A DNA stretch of 64,000 bases from Heliopora coerulea. Its lineage: Eukaryota; Cnidaria; Anthozoa; Scleralcyonacea; Helioporidae. This document shows, piece after piece, positions 10,163-25,100 of the stretch. The DNA is taken from NCBI GenBank assembly GCA_030142905.1, contig JASJOG010000065.1:372001-436000 (forward strand). The letters are read 5' to 3'. The stretch's first letter is position 1; each line of letters starts with the position of its first letter. The notes beneath the pieces are model-generated. The model was not told the origin of the DNA. It ran no database searches and saw nothing but the letters and a program-made list of their open reading frames with translations. The position numbers were made by a program, and so were the translations under genes.

Positions 10163-13100
10163 CTGCAAATTACACATGGAAAATATAAGGTATCAAGAAC
10201 TCAGCGCACAACCTACAAAGTTGAAGATATGACCTCCCTTCTTTTTACGAAATATGTAGACGTCAAAACAACAAGGGCTCAATGTCTTAGATTCCATTAC
10301 CATTGTAACCACTACAATCCCATAAATTTATGGAAGAAAAAATCAGATACCAAAAAATATCTCGTAGAACTCAAGACGTGAATAAAGGCATCAACAAAAA
10401 AGAGTAGCGTAACGTCCGTGTGGGCTGAACGAGCAAATTCATGGGCCCCAAGCCTTGAGTTACGCCACGGGGACTGTATGATTTTAATCGTCAAAACACT
10501 TTAATCGAGCAATTATAGTTAAAAACCTTATCGCATGTTCGCTATGGTTCACAATTTTTCAGTGCTTTTGCGTAAATTAAAGTTTAAATCAAACCAAACA
10601 TTGTTTTAAAGTTGTCATTGTTCATACCTTCTCTGTTCATACCTTCTAGAATTTCACTGGATCTAAAATTGCCAGGAGATCTACGGCACCGGGGAATTCA
10701 TCACCTGGATCCCTACCGAGAGCCCTACGCACGCCCCAGACCCCTGTCATAAGGGGCTTTCTCCGATCGCCATCAGGATTGCCCACCCAACTTTTACCCC
10801 CGGGCCCAACCTAAAACGTTATGCCACTAACTCATAACTTCTGTTTCTTTTTCCATTGATGATGTTATCCCACTTACATATCTTTGAATCACACATTTCC
10901 CTGCTGTTGATGTTGTAAAATTAATGTGCCAGCTTAGTTTGCCTTTCTGTTATACTCAGACGTTTCCTTGTCGCGAAAACCGAACCTGTAACCATCTGAA
11001 AGCTCGCCTGATATTTTGACCAACAAGCTTCAGGGACACAGCTGTTACAACGCTTGTTACAATTGTAAAGCATTCCGGTGTAGGACATTTCTACCTTTCT
11101 GGGCATATGACATCGTTTGCCCAATCCGAACAAGTATATTTATCAGCATTACCATCAAATGGCAATTTCATAAACCTTCACCAACCAGTACAAAATCCTT
11201 CAACGAATTACTTTACATATGTAAGGCTCTTGGCAAACGAGGAAACATTATTGCGGAAACATTGTTTCCTTACAGTGTTTCCCGAAGATGGCTAACGGAG
11301 GAAACATTTTGTGAAACATTCACTAGCGGTGTGAATTAGAACTGGATCAAAGTCTCCAAAGGTACGTTTAAACTCTGTCCAACCTAAGGCACTCGCCAAA
11401 TCGGGATTTTACTAGAGGGTCTGGGGAGATGCTGCCGCAGAAAGTTTTTAAGTTTTGATGTCTTGAAACACCATTTCTAGCAACCCCAGCAGACAATTTC
11501 TGTCAAAAATGCTCGGTAAATTGGTCGTCATTTTGCGATATTTTTTTTTTAAATGCTAGTCTACTCAAAGACAAAGTGTCGTAATTCCTCAGGCTGACAC
11601 ATTCATCGAGACGAAGCTCAAGAAATCGGATAATACTGAATTATCTAACGACAACCAGTCTAATCTATGTCCTGTTCATTTCGTCCATCTGTCTACCACT
11701 GACGACATGCATTTTTAGCCGGGTCTCCGAAGGATATATTTGCACTATTGGGATTTGACGAAAATATCCTCCTAGGCGTGTTGCTCCTTGAAGCAGGTGT
11801 CAAATTCGGGATTTTTCTTATCTCGACAGCATATCGGTCGGCATAGGGGACTTTCAAGCAAAACCGGCGTAATCCCGAAGAAGTCTGGATGATCGGACAG
11901 TCTGCGTTTAAGGTACGTTTAAAGGGTACGTCAAAAAAAAACAAAATGAAGAAATGTCAATCCGACGAAGCCATTGTCCTCAAAAGACCAAACGAAGAAA
12001 CAATGTTTCCGAAACAGAAATCGAGACGGGAAACAACCGAATCCACCGAGAAACATTTTTTTTGCTTCTGGAAAGCAAATTTTGCTTCCGCAGCGATGTT
12101 TCCACGGGTGGGAAAACGGGAAAATATTTGAGGAAACATCGAAAATCTCAAAGGTTTCTGCACCATTGTTTCTTCGTTTGACCTGGGCCTAACCTTCGCT
12201 TAGCCATCTGATTCGAGCAGCGTAATCGTTGAAGCATCTCGACATCAACCAGACTACGGATTCGATTCTCATCCGTCAGCTAGAATATTTTCATGATTAT
12301 AACAGTTCTACGAACTCCGTCAGACCATTTGACAGTTTCTCTTGTGACTAAGACAGTTTCTCTTGTGACTTTTTCAAATCTGCCTTTTTTTCCCCGCAAC
12401 TTTACATTCTCCTTTCCTTGTACAACCTTATAGGTTTCTAGAAGGTGCCTTTCATGTGGACCTTATCTGTAAAAATACATGCTGATTGAATAATATATTC
12501 AGACATTTTTATCCTTTCCCAATCAAATCTGTTTCTCCACAAGGACCCTTATCGGCTGGGACATCATCTTTTCCAGTCTTTGTCCGCCTTTCTGAAACCT
12601 TTTCCCTTCCCCCGCAAGCTAAGCGTAAAACTTAAGAATTGTCCATGCTAAACAGTTTACTGTAAATATATACTAGTGCTTACCTTTTCCTTTTCTTGTA
12701 GCTCGTGTTGTAACCGCAGAATATCATGCTTAAATAAAAACAGAAACTGTTCATTAAACGTCAAATAATGTATATAAATTAAAGCAATGACCTAAGCCTA
12801 TGAGCATGAAAATATGCCGTTCACATCAAAACCAGAAAAGTGCCTCTTTTTTCGCCCGCCTCGACTACAAACCTAACCAATGGTTTCTGAAAATAAATGC
12901 CTTACATCAAACGACAGAGTTTTTCAGACGAAAACCCAAATATGCGTGTGGGAACGTCGCAACACCAATTTGCAAACAATTTTACATACATGTTGGCAAA
13001 CTATTGACGAGAAATACAGTAGAACTGGTCAATAAGTTCAACAGCTCTTAACCTAATCGCAGAAATTCACATTAATCCTTCTGTTTGCACCATTTGTTTG

Positions 13101-16100
13101 GTAGAATAGAATATGAATGTCGAACAGGAGGTTATGGAAACAAATGCCAGCGAACAAGCAAGCTTGGTTGCTTTTAAGGCGACATCGTCATGTTAGTGGA
13201 GGTGTTGCAGGAGTTTCAAAATGATTTAGAAGCAGGAGATGCGATTCGCAGAACAGGAGTAGGGGGTTTATCGAGGGCGAGAAACCGAGCGCCGTAATAG
13301 TACGGTATCTCATCTGGAAGCACGCTCCCACAGGAAAAATGGGAAATCTAGCAGTCTTACTTATAACTTCAGAAAAGAACCAGGATAATATTTGATAGCA
13401 GTCTGAGCATCTATTGCCAAAACAGGCGTTGGAAATACGACTACCAAACGTCGCTTGCGACGCGCGACGCCTTGTCTTGAAACCCCTGTGTTGATGAGTG
13501 AACACACGAGTTTGCCAATATTTTTCAGCTTGGCCTCTTTAAGAACTTTAGCCTGTTGTGTGAAGGTACTTTAACAACCACATTTTAAACTAAATTAATT
13601 CCAAACACTTTATGCGCACTGTTTTATCTATACATCCTGTGTATAAATCGTTAATATTTTCACAGCAAATAGGTACGAAAGCTGCCATAATGGTCCGTTG
13701 CAAAGACAGGTGAAAAAAGGTTGAGCCTAACCCAAATCAGCCCAACCTGACCTAACGTATGCATGCGATCCACCAAGTTGAAACTGCTCTACAGACCAAA
13801 AACTGATTATGTAGCTATGTATGCAAAACCTGTTGTATACCTGTCTGTTGAAAGCTTGAATGTCCTACTTTCGAAAATAGACGAGAAAAAGGCCAGCCAA
13901 AAGAGAATAAATTTTAAACATACTGAAGGAAAAGCTTCCAGTAGAAATTATAGAATTCTATAACAGAGTTTCGTTGTTTCTCTATAAATTAGTAAGTCAA
14001 ACAAGTTTCTCCTCCAAAAAGATACTACATTGGACAAATCTGTGATGCAACCGGTCGTCTAAAGTCTATATTGCGTTCTGTTTTTTTCTAAAATTGTGAT
14101 GAGATTGCACTCTGTTAGGCAGTATCTACAAGGAAGCGAGCCAGATCTTTTGATAAGGCGTGCCCGCCATTAAGAGGGCTAGATCTCAGGTCGCATTTAC
14201 ATGAAATTTCTTACCCTTAGAGGTTGGCCCCGGTAAGACTATGGACATCCTTGCCATTTCCTCACGGAATCAGGAATGAGCTCACTTGTCACCATCAAAA
14301 TCTAAGTTTTTGTACTCTATCATGGATGAAAAATTTTGAAGAGACGTTTTTAATTGATCGACCCAACAAAGTTGTTTCTTTTACTTATTAGGCCAAAAAG
14401 ATGTGATTTAATTCTATTTTCACAAAAATCGACTATTAGTGGCCCGAATGTAAAAATATGAAGTGTAACGAAGATCAAAATATTCACGTATAACATCAAG
14501 TTTTCGACAGTACCTTCGCCTCGGTGAGCTCGTCTTCAATTTGAGCTACTTTATCAACACCGGTGGAATTAGCCTAGAATTTATAAAGACGATACAACCA
14601 TTCATTAAAATGATTAAGAAAAATTGGCAGATGTGTTCATTTTCCAGTAAAAATGAATGCTATTCTGAGAATAGCGTGCTTGGCAAAATTAGATCAATGA
14701 AGTATAATTTCAATGGTTTAAGTTAAGTCATCTTCAGACTGTTTGAAGGTTAGTGTTGATGCGTTTGCGTCCCCTGCACACGACCGGGGGTTAAGACTGA
14801 ACCCTGTCGGTCTGTACCCGACTTTTTACTTATACTCTGGCTAACGCCATACGTTAATAAGGGGGACCGGCCATTACCACTATTCTATACACTAGTTTTA
14901 AAATTACATAATTATCAGTTTACTAAATTACGTACTTACACAACTTAAACATGAATTAGATGTCGAACACATCCCTTACCAAGGTTTTAGGCGATTACCG
15001 GTTTTAAGTGGGGTTTTTTTCCTCTAAGAGGAGATGAATATATTTTGTATATGCAACAAATCGATTTCAGCCTTACATGTTTCACGCTTTCCATTTCAAG
15101 TTTTACAGACTCCATTTTCTTCTCCAGTTCTCTGAGTTCATCTCCTCGTGCGGCTTGAGACCTCGACAACAGCTCCGACTGTGTCCTCTGAAGATCTGCT
15201 TTTAGTTTACTTTTCTCATCTAAGACACTAGTAGCCTACAGAAGCAAATTATCACATGAATATAGAACTTTGAGTTGATTAAAACGAGAGGCATATTTCG
15301 TAGAACTGAGTTCTGAAAGACAATAATAATTGGGGAGGAAAATATAAAAAAATCGTAACCGCATCGGGTTTTTAAAAGTGATATAAACAAGCTTACTTTT
15401 CTCAAAATTTTGCGGCTTAGTAAACATCAATTTTCAAACTTTCTACGCATATCAACGTGTTATGGGGTTAGTTTTTAAGCCGCTTAAAAATCTCGCAGTA
15501 CGTGCTTTATCGGACCGAAAACATTTAGTTGTCACCTCGTATTTTAAACACGATAAAGCACTCCCGCTCGTTTTCTGAATATTACGTAACATGATGTTCG
15601 ACGAGTACAAAATAGTTGGAGTTTATATATGATGAATGGAAGTTTTTAGTTCTAGAATCTTACATTTCAAGACCCAACTGTGCAGTTGCAAAAAACACCA
15701 CTCTAGGGCCCCCGGCTGGGAATCGAACCTCCGGCCCTGCGAATATGTTATACAGAATTCAAAGCCAAGCACTCAGTGAAACACTGCACTAGATTCGCAG
15801 GATCTCGGGTTGGCAACTGCCCCCGGTTGGGTCCTAAAATGTAAGACATCTTACACTCAAAAATTTTCGTTACCATATATAAATTTAATTTCATGCGATC
15901 ATAAATGGAAAATATTCGTGAAAAATGCTTGTGAGAGTTTTGTGAGGAGTTATGATTACAAAATAAAGGACCTGAGCACGCTTGGACGGTTGCCAATGTA
16001 AGAATGTCGTGGCTGATACATCATGAAACTTACTTCTAAAGCAATTGACGAAGTAACCTAGCCATTGTACATCAATCTCAACATGGTAAGGCATTCAAGA

Positions 16101-19100
16101 CAATTATGTTCCAATAAAGCAAGGTTGTTGAAAATGACTTTAGAAGAAGGAACATTCCAGCCTTCAGCTTCAAAACTTTTAACAACCTAAGGTTGTTAAA
16201 TATTGTTGAATTAAGGAATCGAACAGATTATTCTTCATTTCTCATTAATATTTTTATTTTATTTTATTTATAATATTTCTCATTTATATTTTTAAATTGA
16301 CCAAAAGGGTTTTACAGCTAGCTACAATTTTATTTATGAAGATTACATATAGTATGGTTAATTATATAAATTTATCATTATTGTTATCATCATCATCAAA
16401 ATAGGTCGGATGAAATTTAAAAAATAGGCTGGAAAAATAACCAAAATTTATAAAAATAACTTGAAATAAATTTGATATTTAAATTCAATTGATCTAAATC
16501 AAAATAAATTAAAGTAAATCCATGGAAGTATTGTATATTTAAAGTAAGTTTAAACCTGTAATAATAAATTTACAAGTTGTTCAGAAGGAAAATGCGAAAT
16601 TCTTGTTTGAATTCAGAAAATCCTAATTGGCTGGAAAAAATCCTGTGACCAATGGTGAGCCAATCAAATACGACCTCTGCAATATCGGGAAATTTGGAGG
16701 TGAGAAAAAACAATGGCCGAGGCCTCGAGTAGATTTTCCTTGAAGTGCAGTTTTCGCTATTCGACTACGTCAGCTCCTGCTCAATTTTTTCAGGTACATT
16801 ATTAACACGTAATCACATGCATAACATGGTTTTTCATTCAATTTGAAATTAATCTGGACCAGAGGGTAGGATCAGCAGCAGAGCCCAGCAAAAAGCATGA
16901 AGTACAGTGATGTTTAATTTCAGAATCACCATCAGAGACATGTGAACAGAACCTTTTTATGATAATCTGACAATGCCGAATTCAACTGAAAACTGTTGAC
17001 TCGAGCGGGAATTGAACTCGCACCTTCGGGATACCGGTCCGCCGCTCTACCTGTTGAGCTATCGGGTTCACAGAGATTGGAGGCAAGCTTTTACCCAACT
17101 TAAGAGCACGAGATATTCTTATCCATGAGAGGATGTGCAGTGTTTCAATTCTATTTCGGAATCATCCTCAGAGATACATGAACAGAAAATTTTCTTGATA
17201 ATCTTAGAATTGAAAACAGAATTGAAACACTGCACATCCTCCCATGGATAAGCGTTAAGTTGTCGCGAGAATATGTCGTGCAATAAAGTTGGAAAAAAAC
17301 TTGCCTCCAATCCCTGTGGACTTGATAGCTCAACAGGTAGAACGGCGGACCGGTATCCCGAAGGTGCGAGTTCAAATCCCACTCGAGTCAACATTTTTCA
17401 GTTGACCTCGGCAGCGTCAGATTATCATGAAAATTTTCTGTTCATAGTCATATTTTAAAAAAGTTTTTATCTTTCTAAGATTTTGTTGCGTTGGGCAACA
17501 TCATCAAAGAATGAATGAATGAAAAGTGTTTCATTCTCCGATGAAGTTATGCGAGGCAACGAAACGTTAGAAATACTAAAATATGCCTATATACTCGTGT
17601 TTGTTTGCCCGGCTCTGCTGTTCGTCCTACGTTTAAGATTCCCGCCTGGAACCTCACTTGCTGATAATCTGCATGACTGGTGTGTTTTTCAGAGAGCCTA
17701 GACTATGCATAGGCCAAAATTTTGCTTTCTTTTAAAAATACACCCGTGCAGATTAATTTCAAATTCAACAGGAAGCAGAACGATTACCGATACTGATCAA
17801 TACAAATTAAAGTGCCCAATGGCAGTTACAATATCTTTCCCCAACAAGCTTGATTTAATTAGCTGAGAATGTAAATATTAATAGCAATGATAACAGCTAA
17901 TAAAAAAGATAGTAACTACGATATCATACGAAACAAAACAACGGGCCGGTCACAAGAAAGAATTTGAGTCGGGGCTGAAGCTTTAATTCGGCTCAACAGG
18001 TTAAAATTTCTAAAATTCAGTCCGACTTGAAATTTCGTTAACTTAATCTCAAGATAACTTTTTAAGAGACTTCTTAGGGAAATCGAGTTTACATTTCAAT
18101 TCGGGGATTAAATTCTTAACACAATCGATTCCCAGTTGCTCTAGGGAGACCTTATAATAAATATCAAGGTAAAACATTCGTGAAACTTTCGGGAAATCTT
18201 TCAAAACTTTGTTAACGACGCTTTTCTTGTTTTTTATAATTGGTGAAAATGATATATGACGTGCGAATCCTTATTGCGTAAACCTAGCTAGTGACTATAG
18301 GAATCTCAGAGCAGCATTTTTTTCCATTTCTTTGACAGTCGATCGAAGGAGTTGGTTAAATCGCTCGTCCAGTTTCGCCAATAAACATTGAAGGGGTTGT
18401 GCTGTGTATACAACAGTAAATGCGGCTAACGCTTATCTACCACGCGTGCTTATACTCTAACGTGAGAAGATCATTCCAAATTTCCACATAAATGCTGTTG
18501 ACACAAATGGCAAGCCAGTGATTCGAATATTATAACGCAGACTAAAAACGGAATGAAGCGAAGGACTTGAAATAAAAACTGTTTAGAAGGTCCATTATTA
18601 CGTACCATCGATTCGCTTAATCGAATCTTCTCCTTTAATTTAGCATTCTCTTCCTGCAGCCGATTTATTTCCTAATAAAGTAAGAGTAAAAGCAACTTCA
18701 GCGATTCAATTGAAAAAACACAAATGAAAATCACAACTTTGATTTTTCTTCAAATGTGATAAAGACACTTCAGCTGTTTTTTTAACCCAATTCTAATCCA
18801 TCATCCAATCCCTAATCCAAAGCCTAACCCTTATCCTATCAAAACCCAAAGCGTAATGCTTGCCCTACCCTTAACTCTAACATTGTTGGTTGTACAGCTC
18901 ATTCAGTCCCAAAGGAATTTACCTGATAAATTGAGAAACGATACCTCTCAGTAAACAGTAACTGAGTTTCCATGAAATCGAAATTGGCTATATTCATACC
19001 AGAGATGGATAATCCGTCTTGTTCAAAAAGTCTTGTCAAAGTTCGTCTGATAGTTCGTATGTGTATAACTGTTATTACGGCCAACCAGACGAACTGTCAG

Positions 19101-22100
19101 CTCACTTCGCCTCTGGGATTAACGAGACGGGCTGTTATAGAGACGGATAATACCCCCAATCGAATAATTCGTCTCGTAGTTAACACGTCTTGCACACATA
19201 TGGGACGAAGTACGAGACACAATGATGGTTAGTTTCATGATTTCTTCCTTAGTTATTGGATTGTCGAACAAAGTTTCTTGATTTTTTTGCGTGCCAATGC
19301 TATACTTCACCAGTTCCCCCATTCATACCCAGACACGAATTATTCACGTTAATTATTCACGTGAGTCTGTACCGAAATAAAAATTCATACCGGTATACGG
19401 AGTACCGGCTAACTCTAGAGGCTAGCAAACTCTCTGTCCCGTGATTTATAATGAACTAAACCGGCCAACTAAAAACGCAACCACAGTAGGAAATCTTTAC
19501 AATCTACAAGTAAATTAGAAATTGAAACGGATAAAAAAAATGGAGGTTTCATGTCGAGACCAGATGAACTATAGGCACTATAAACGCACTTAGAATACGA
19601 CTAAAACTATCATTCTCAGCACTGATAAGGATTATAATGAACAGTTTGATCATTTTGAAGTGGTTAATGCTACCTCTTAGGAACAATGTTAAACGGTAAA
19701 TATCAGTTGGTTGTCTACTTTTATCATGAAATTCATGAGGAATTAAAGTTACGCAACGTAAATAGTAACGTACTGCGAAAAACAAAAGTTAGATCAGGCA
19801 AATGACACTCGGGTACATGGTATCTGGGTGGCTGAACAACGGGTTTACTGGAGTTCTTTGCACCTCATGCTTCCCTTGGACGTGACTCTGGAAGGGTTGT
19901 GGCCCATAATTTTAAACTTGGCAGAGAAGGAACGCGATGTGGTGGAGGGGGAGGTTAAGCTGGTAGGGTAAAGTTAAGTAATTTCTGTGTTTCCACGGCA
20001 ACAACAGTGACTGATAACAGTCTTGAAAATTCAGTGTTGTTAAGTTAGCGGAAAACCCAGTTATGAACGTTCCGTCATCAGTGGTACAAACCTTACAACA
20101 CGCATACCGTATCTTTTAAGATATGTTTGTTATCATTTTAGCAGAAAAATTTTATATACTTTTCAAGCAAATAGTGGACCAGTGTACAACAGAATATACA
20201 GTCGGGATTAACTGCGATGTTAACAAAAATTCAGCAAAATTTCTACAAAATTTGGCCACTAGCTTTTCAGTTAACTTAAAACTGAATTTTCCTGATTGTT
20301 TTCATTTACTGTTGTTGCCAAGGAAACAAGGATATTCCTCAACATCACCTTACCATCTTAAATTCCCATCATTGCTTTTCTACCCTGCCAAACTCGAAGT
20401 AATGGCTCATAAGCATCCGGAATTATGTCCAAGGAAAGCGAAGGTCTTGGCGCGTTTGACGGCTTACGTGCTGGCGGTTTGTCGTAAGGATGCTATGGTC
20501 GGACTTCCATCCTATGTCGTCTTAGTTTGGACCGAAGCCTTGAGTGCCGAACGAACTCTTTTCAAAATGTATTAACTCTAGCCTGCCAACTCTCGTCCTC
20601 GTCTGATAGGGGGTTACAATTACAGGCAACCACGAAGAAACTACATCGAATTACCGTCAACTGCATTCTGATCAGATTCCTGAGTATATTTATCTCTGAC
20701 GACGGTTTAAATTGTAAACCTGATGCCATTACGCGTAATCATGTAGTCACCAGTAAAGACGAGCTGGAAACAACATGTAATGATAATTCTATGTTCTCAT
20801 TTTATTCGTTGCCAATATCATGATAACAATCTGGGCCGTTGAACAAATTCATAAAAACTGGGATGTAGAAATTTTCAAAAAAAAAAAACACATGAATTAC
20901 TGGAAAGACTGCTTAATTGTAGCCTTTTTTAACGAGGTTTAACATTTAGGGGCGAAGAAAATTAAATAGCGTTCCTATTTGTAATTTTGTTGATTTATAT
21001 ACTATCTTTATATATACTGCCAACATAATTGTTACAAAAAACACCTGATTTGTTGTAAATTAGCTAAACAATACATTTTTAATTATATTAATGTGAAAAC
21101 ACTGACGTAATCGCGGCGAGAAATCATTACATTTCTGAATGGAATAAATATTTTTCAGTATTCCATATTTTATTATAAACGTAGTATTAAGCGGCTGAAA
21201 TTATCAAATTTCTGAACTCAAGAATTATTATTACGTATTCCGCATTATTTGCTGTTTTAAAAGATCTATTAAGATATCCTTATAAACCGAATGTACAAAA
21301 TTACCACTGTATACTTAAACTGGTATAAATACCAAACAACGCCAGAAGTAAGACAACATCACAGAGAGTGATAATTCAAGACGGAAACTACTTGCTTAAA
21401 GACCTCGAACACTAGAATCGAAAGGTAAAACATCCAAAACGAGAGTGAAAGAAGATGAGCCAACTTCCTATTCAAAAATTTTAAGTATAGGTTAGTTACC
21501 GAAACCGAGGTGACTACGTTACAAACTGGGTTTTTCTACAACTAAAGGAATAGTTGATGTCCCATGGATAATATATATTATACCTGGGACATGAACTAAT
21601 TAGGAGTTACTTAGTGAACTTAAGAATCGCGATACTTCGAAGAAAACCGAAGTGATCATGAACTAACATCAAATATAGCATTCAAACACAGGCTCCAATA
21701 TCTTTTGTAAGTGAGTCGGATTAGTTTAAACTCTATTTGACAGCTTGTTCGCAAAAATATTTGGCACAAAAACAAGACTTCTCAGCATATTCAACATAAA
21801 AATTCTCTAGTAAAACGTTGGTTTTTACGCACCTCCGACTGCTCAAACTCATAAATGATTCATGAAGAAAGCACAGAAAAAATCATAGCCGAGACGTTTT
21901 TTGATAAAACGATCAAACACTCGCATAAATATAGTAAAATTTTACAGCAATTTTCTTTTAAAATACTCGTATGATGATATATCAAACGCTCATATGAGTG
22001 TGACCCTGACATCAAACAACCCGAAGAGGATTTCAAAAAAAAAAACTCGGCTTCACCTCGGTTTTCAGGTGACATGTAAATTTGACTTGTACAGTGCCCT

Positions 22101-25100
22101 TGTAAAGTACAGTAAGATACAACGGAACAATAGTATTGACAAGACAGTAATTCATTATATGGCTGCGGCAGCGAGGGGCCCGAATACGGAAATCCAGCAA
22201 TTTGACTGGTTTATAAGCGGTCGGATATTTCGCGTATTGCCCCCTTGGGGAGGGGGGGGGAAGGATAATTTAAAAAACCTTTCTTGGTGTCGGACAAAAA
22301 TTAAAATTTTTGACAATATATGAACCGAAAATGTATTACGAACAATCAGAAAAGCAAAAGTAACCATGTATAGTGAAGTTAAAGAAGAAAATCTATATCA
22401 AACGACGACAGAATTGCAAGTGTTTATTTGATGTTCTCTACCTTAACACTTGTCAATTATATTTCAGTACAGCCATGTAATAAACTACTTATTGACCTCG
22501 TTTGTTCGGTCTGTACCAGTGAAATATCGGACCTCTTTTTTTGCACGGACGTCGACTCGCTGCGCTCGTTTCGGTCCGATATTTCACTAGTACAGACCTC
22601 ACGCTCGGTCAATAAGTATCAAACAGCAAATAGGAAAGTTCATTTAATAAAGAATTAACCAGAGTCAATAATACTGTTACTGGTATGATGCACTCACCAT
22701 TTGCAACAATGCAGACCCTCCTCCATCAGAGAGTGGCTCCAGCTTCGTTTTTTGCGACAACTTAGAAGAAACTGAGGTCTAAAAGAAAAAACTGTTGTGT
22801 TAGAGAAGTACAAATACTACGTAAATGTTGAGATAAAACACACGGGAGGGTTATTTACACAAAATGTACACAAATTCACGAATTTCAAGAGACCACCGCT
22901 GCTTTCCGAGAAGAAATCGGTACAAATCGCCACTCACGTCAAGTTTTAGCTTGTGCCTCGTCTGACTGCAATGACTTGCGTTGGCTTGTACACAAACATA
23001 GTGTTCTAACTAGGCCTAAACGAAAGGGTGGTCCGCCCGTCCATTTTCACGACTGCGCTATCGTTCTGGTGAGTGCCCTGTGATTTTTCTTTCTCGCCCT
23101 TTCATTTTCCTAGTCAATATCATACGGTCAGCGGCGCAGTAAACGCGCTGTTGTGGTTAGGCGTCGCAATCAAATGTCTTGTCTAGATCCTTAAAATATG
23201 TGTGGGATGTTTACCTGCGGTATTCGAATGAAATCATCGATCGAAGGCTATTATTTTAAGTTCAGTACTTTTGAAGTCTTTTTTAATAGTGACGATGCTT
23301 TGGAAAAGGAACTTCAGTACATTAGGTAACTGGTGTGACTCTGAGGAGGCTCCATCAGTCAAGAATCGGCATCGCTTCGCTATACAACCGTCATATGCAA
23401 ATCATTTTATCAACCTAGCTAGAACACTGAAACATAGGTCAACACGACCAGTGGCGGACACTTCAGGAAATATTGGGAGAGGCGAATGCCGAAGGCACGA
23501 GCCTTCTAGGGGGTCTGGGGGCATGCTCCATTAATTCATCACATTTAATTTGTGATATTAGAAATTTAGAATACTGTTTCTTGTTTGTTTTTAAACAATG
23601 CCATTTTGTTCTGTTATGTTGATTGTTCGTTGTTGTCATTGTGCTTCCTTTCTTAAAATGAAGACCTCCTTGTGCTTCCATTTTTCAAAATGAAAGCTTC
23701 AGCTGAAATTATTGGGGGGGGGGGCGATCGCCCCCCCTCGCCTACCCTAGTGTCCGCCACTGAACACGACTTATTCGTGCTTTTTCACCATGGAAAATGC
23801 AATTGGCTTTGCCGCAGGAACTATTGGGCTAGAGAGGATCTGCGCTGCCGTTTGGTATTCCACGTCTGCGCAAGTAACAACAAGTTAACTGCAAGTTAAC
23901 TCCTGGCAACATTCGTTCTCGTTTGATCAGGGCTTTATGATGATCATGAATAACATGTTGTTTGAGAACTTTTTTCAACCTTGGAAATTTTGAGATTTGG
24001 TTTGGATTAATTCCGAGCAGTACAGAAATAACTATGATTTTCTTGTTAATATTACATAGTGCTGTAACGACATCATTTATGTAAAATAACGCATAATTGA
24101 TAACCATAACAATAGGCTCGTAATTCAGCAGCACAATGTAACACTGAAATTTGGACAAAGGCGTAATGTGACTTGGTTTTCAGTAGGACATTAGTTAAGC
24201 TGTCAAACGACGATTGGGACGCATACACGCTCGGGCGCGCTCTAACCTTTAACTCAGAACATGTATGTTGTAAGCGATTAATAACGTTCGCTATAAGAAA
24301 AGGGTACTCCTGCGAGTTTGGCACGTTAAAGTGCATTATAATATCTGGTTTCCACTAGTAATTGTGAGGTGTAGACCATGGATTTAAGAGGTTTAAGTAC
24401 AAGTTATTATAAGTACTTAACACCAATGAAATGGTAACGGGTTTCCGATAGGGGAGGATTGTTGGCAAACGTGCCCACAAACCTCCCTAAACTTGCGAAT
24501 GGCTGTTGCTCTATTGCTATGATCGTTCAAAGTTACTGTGCATCTTTCTTTGGCGCAAGAGAATTAGTCAACTCGTGAAAATAATAGAAACGAAAAACTC
24601 TTTTGCCGACCAAATGAGTCGTTGGCCTATGGCAATTCAGTCCTAGTTTCCGAGCATTGAACGCTCCAGTCACATCAAGTCAAAGCATTTTCAAAGTTTG
24701 ATTTCTATCAACAATAGGATGTTTTCGAGCACAATTCGGAATAAACATGCACGAGTGACTTTTTCAAATGCTATCAAAATAGCACGATATTACTAGTGTA
24801 ATCTCATCTTAACATGTTATATCACATGGTAAAAACCAAAAAGCTACTAAATTAAACGAATTGCTATGACTCACCAATGAAGTGAGAATTCGAAAGGAAA
24901 ATGATGCAAGTTTACCAAAGGAAAACGACTATTCCACCACCAAAAAGTAAGTACAAACTTTCGGTACCAAAATCTTAAAGTGTACTCCACCATAAATCAA
25001 ATAAATTACTAAAGGACGATCACAGAGTAAGCTTTTTCATGAGGCCAAAGACAACGTTTCAGTTACTACATACAGAGAAAATGAAGGACGGTTGGAGACT

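Noticed and set aside
18780..18880. Second telomere-like patch
   Set aside because: CTAATCC and CCTAACCC words are irregular; low-complexity C/T/A-rich sequence explains them.
20123..20575. 150-residue single-exon protein gene
   Set aside because: No motif, no neighbours in phase, no homologous feel; a frame of this length can occur by chance in 64 kb.
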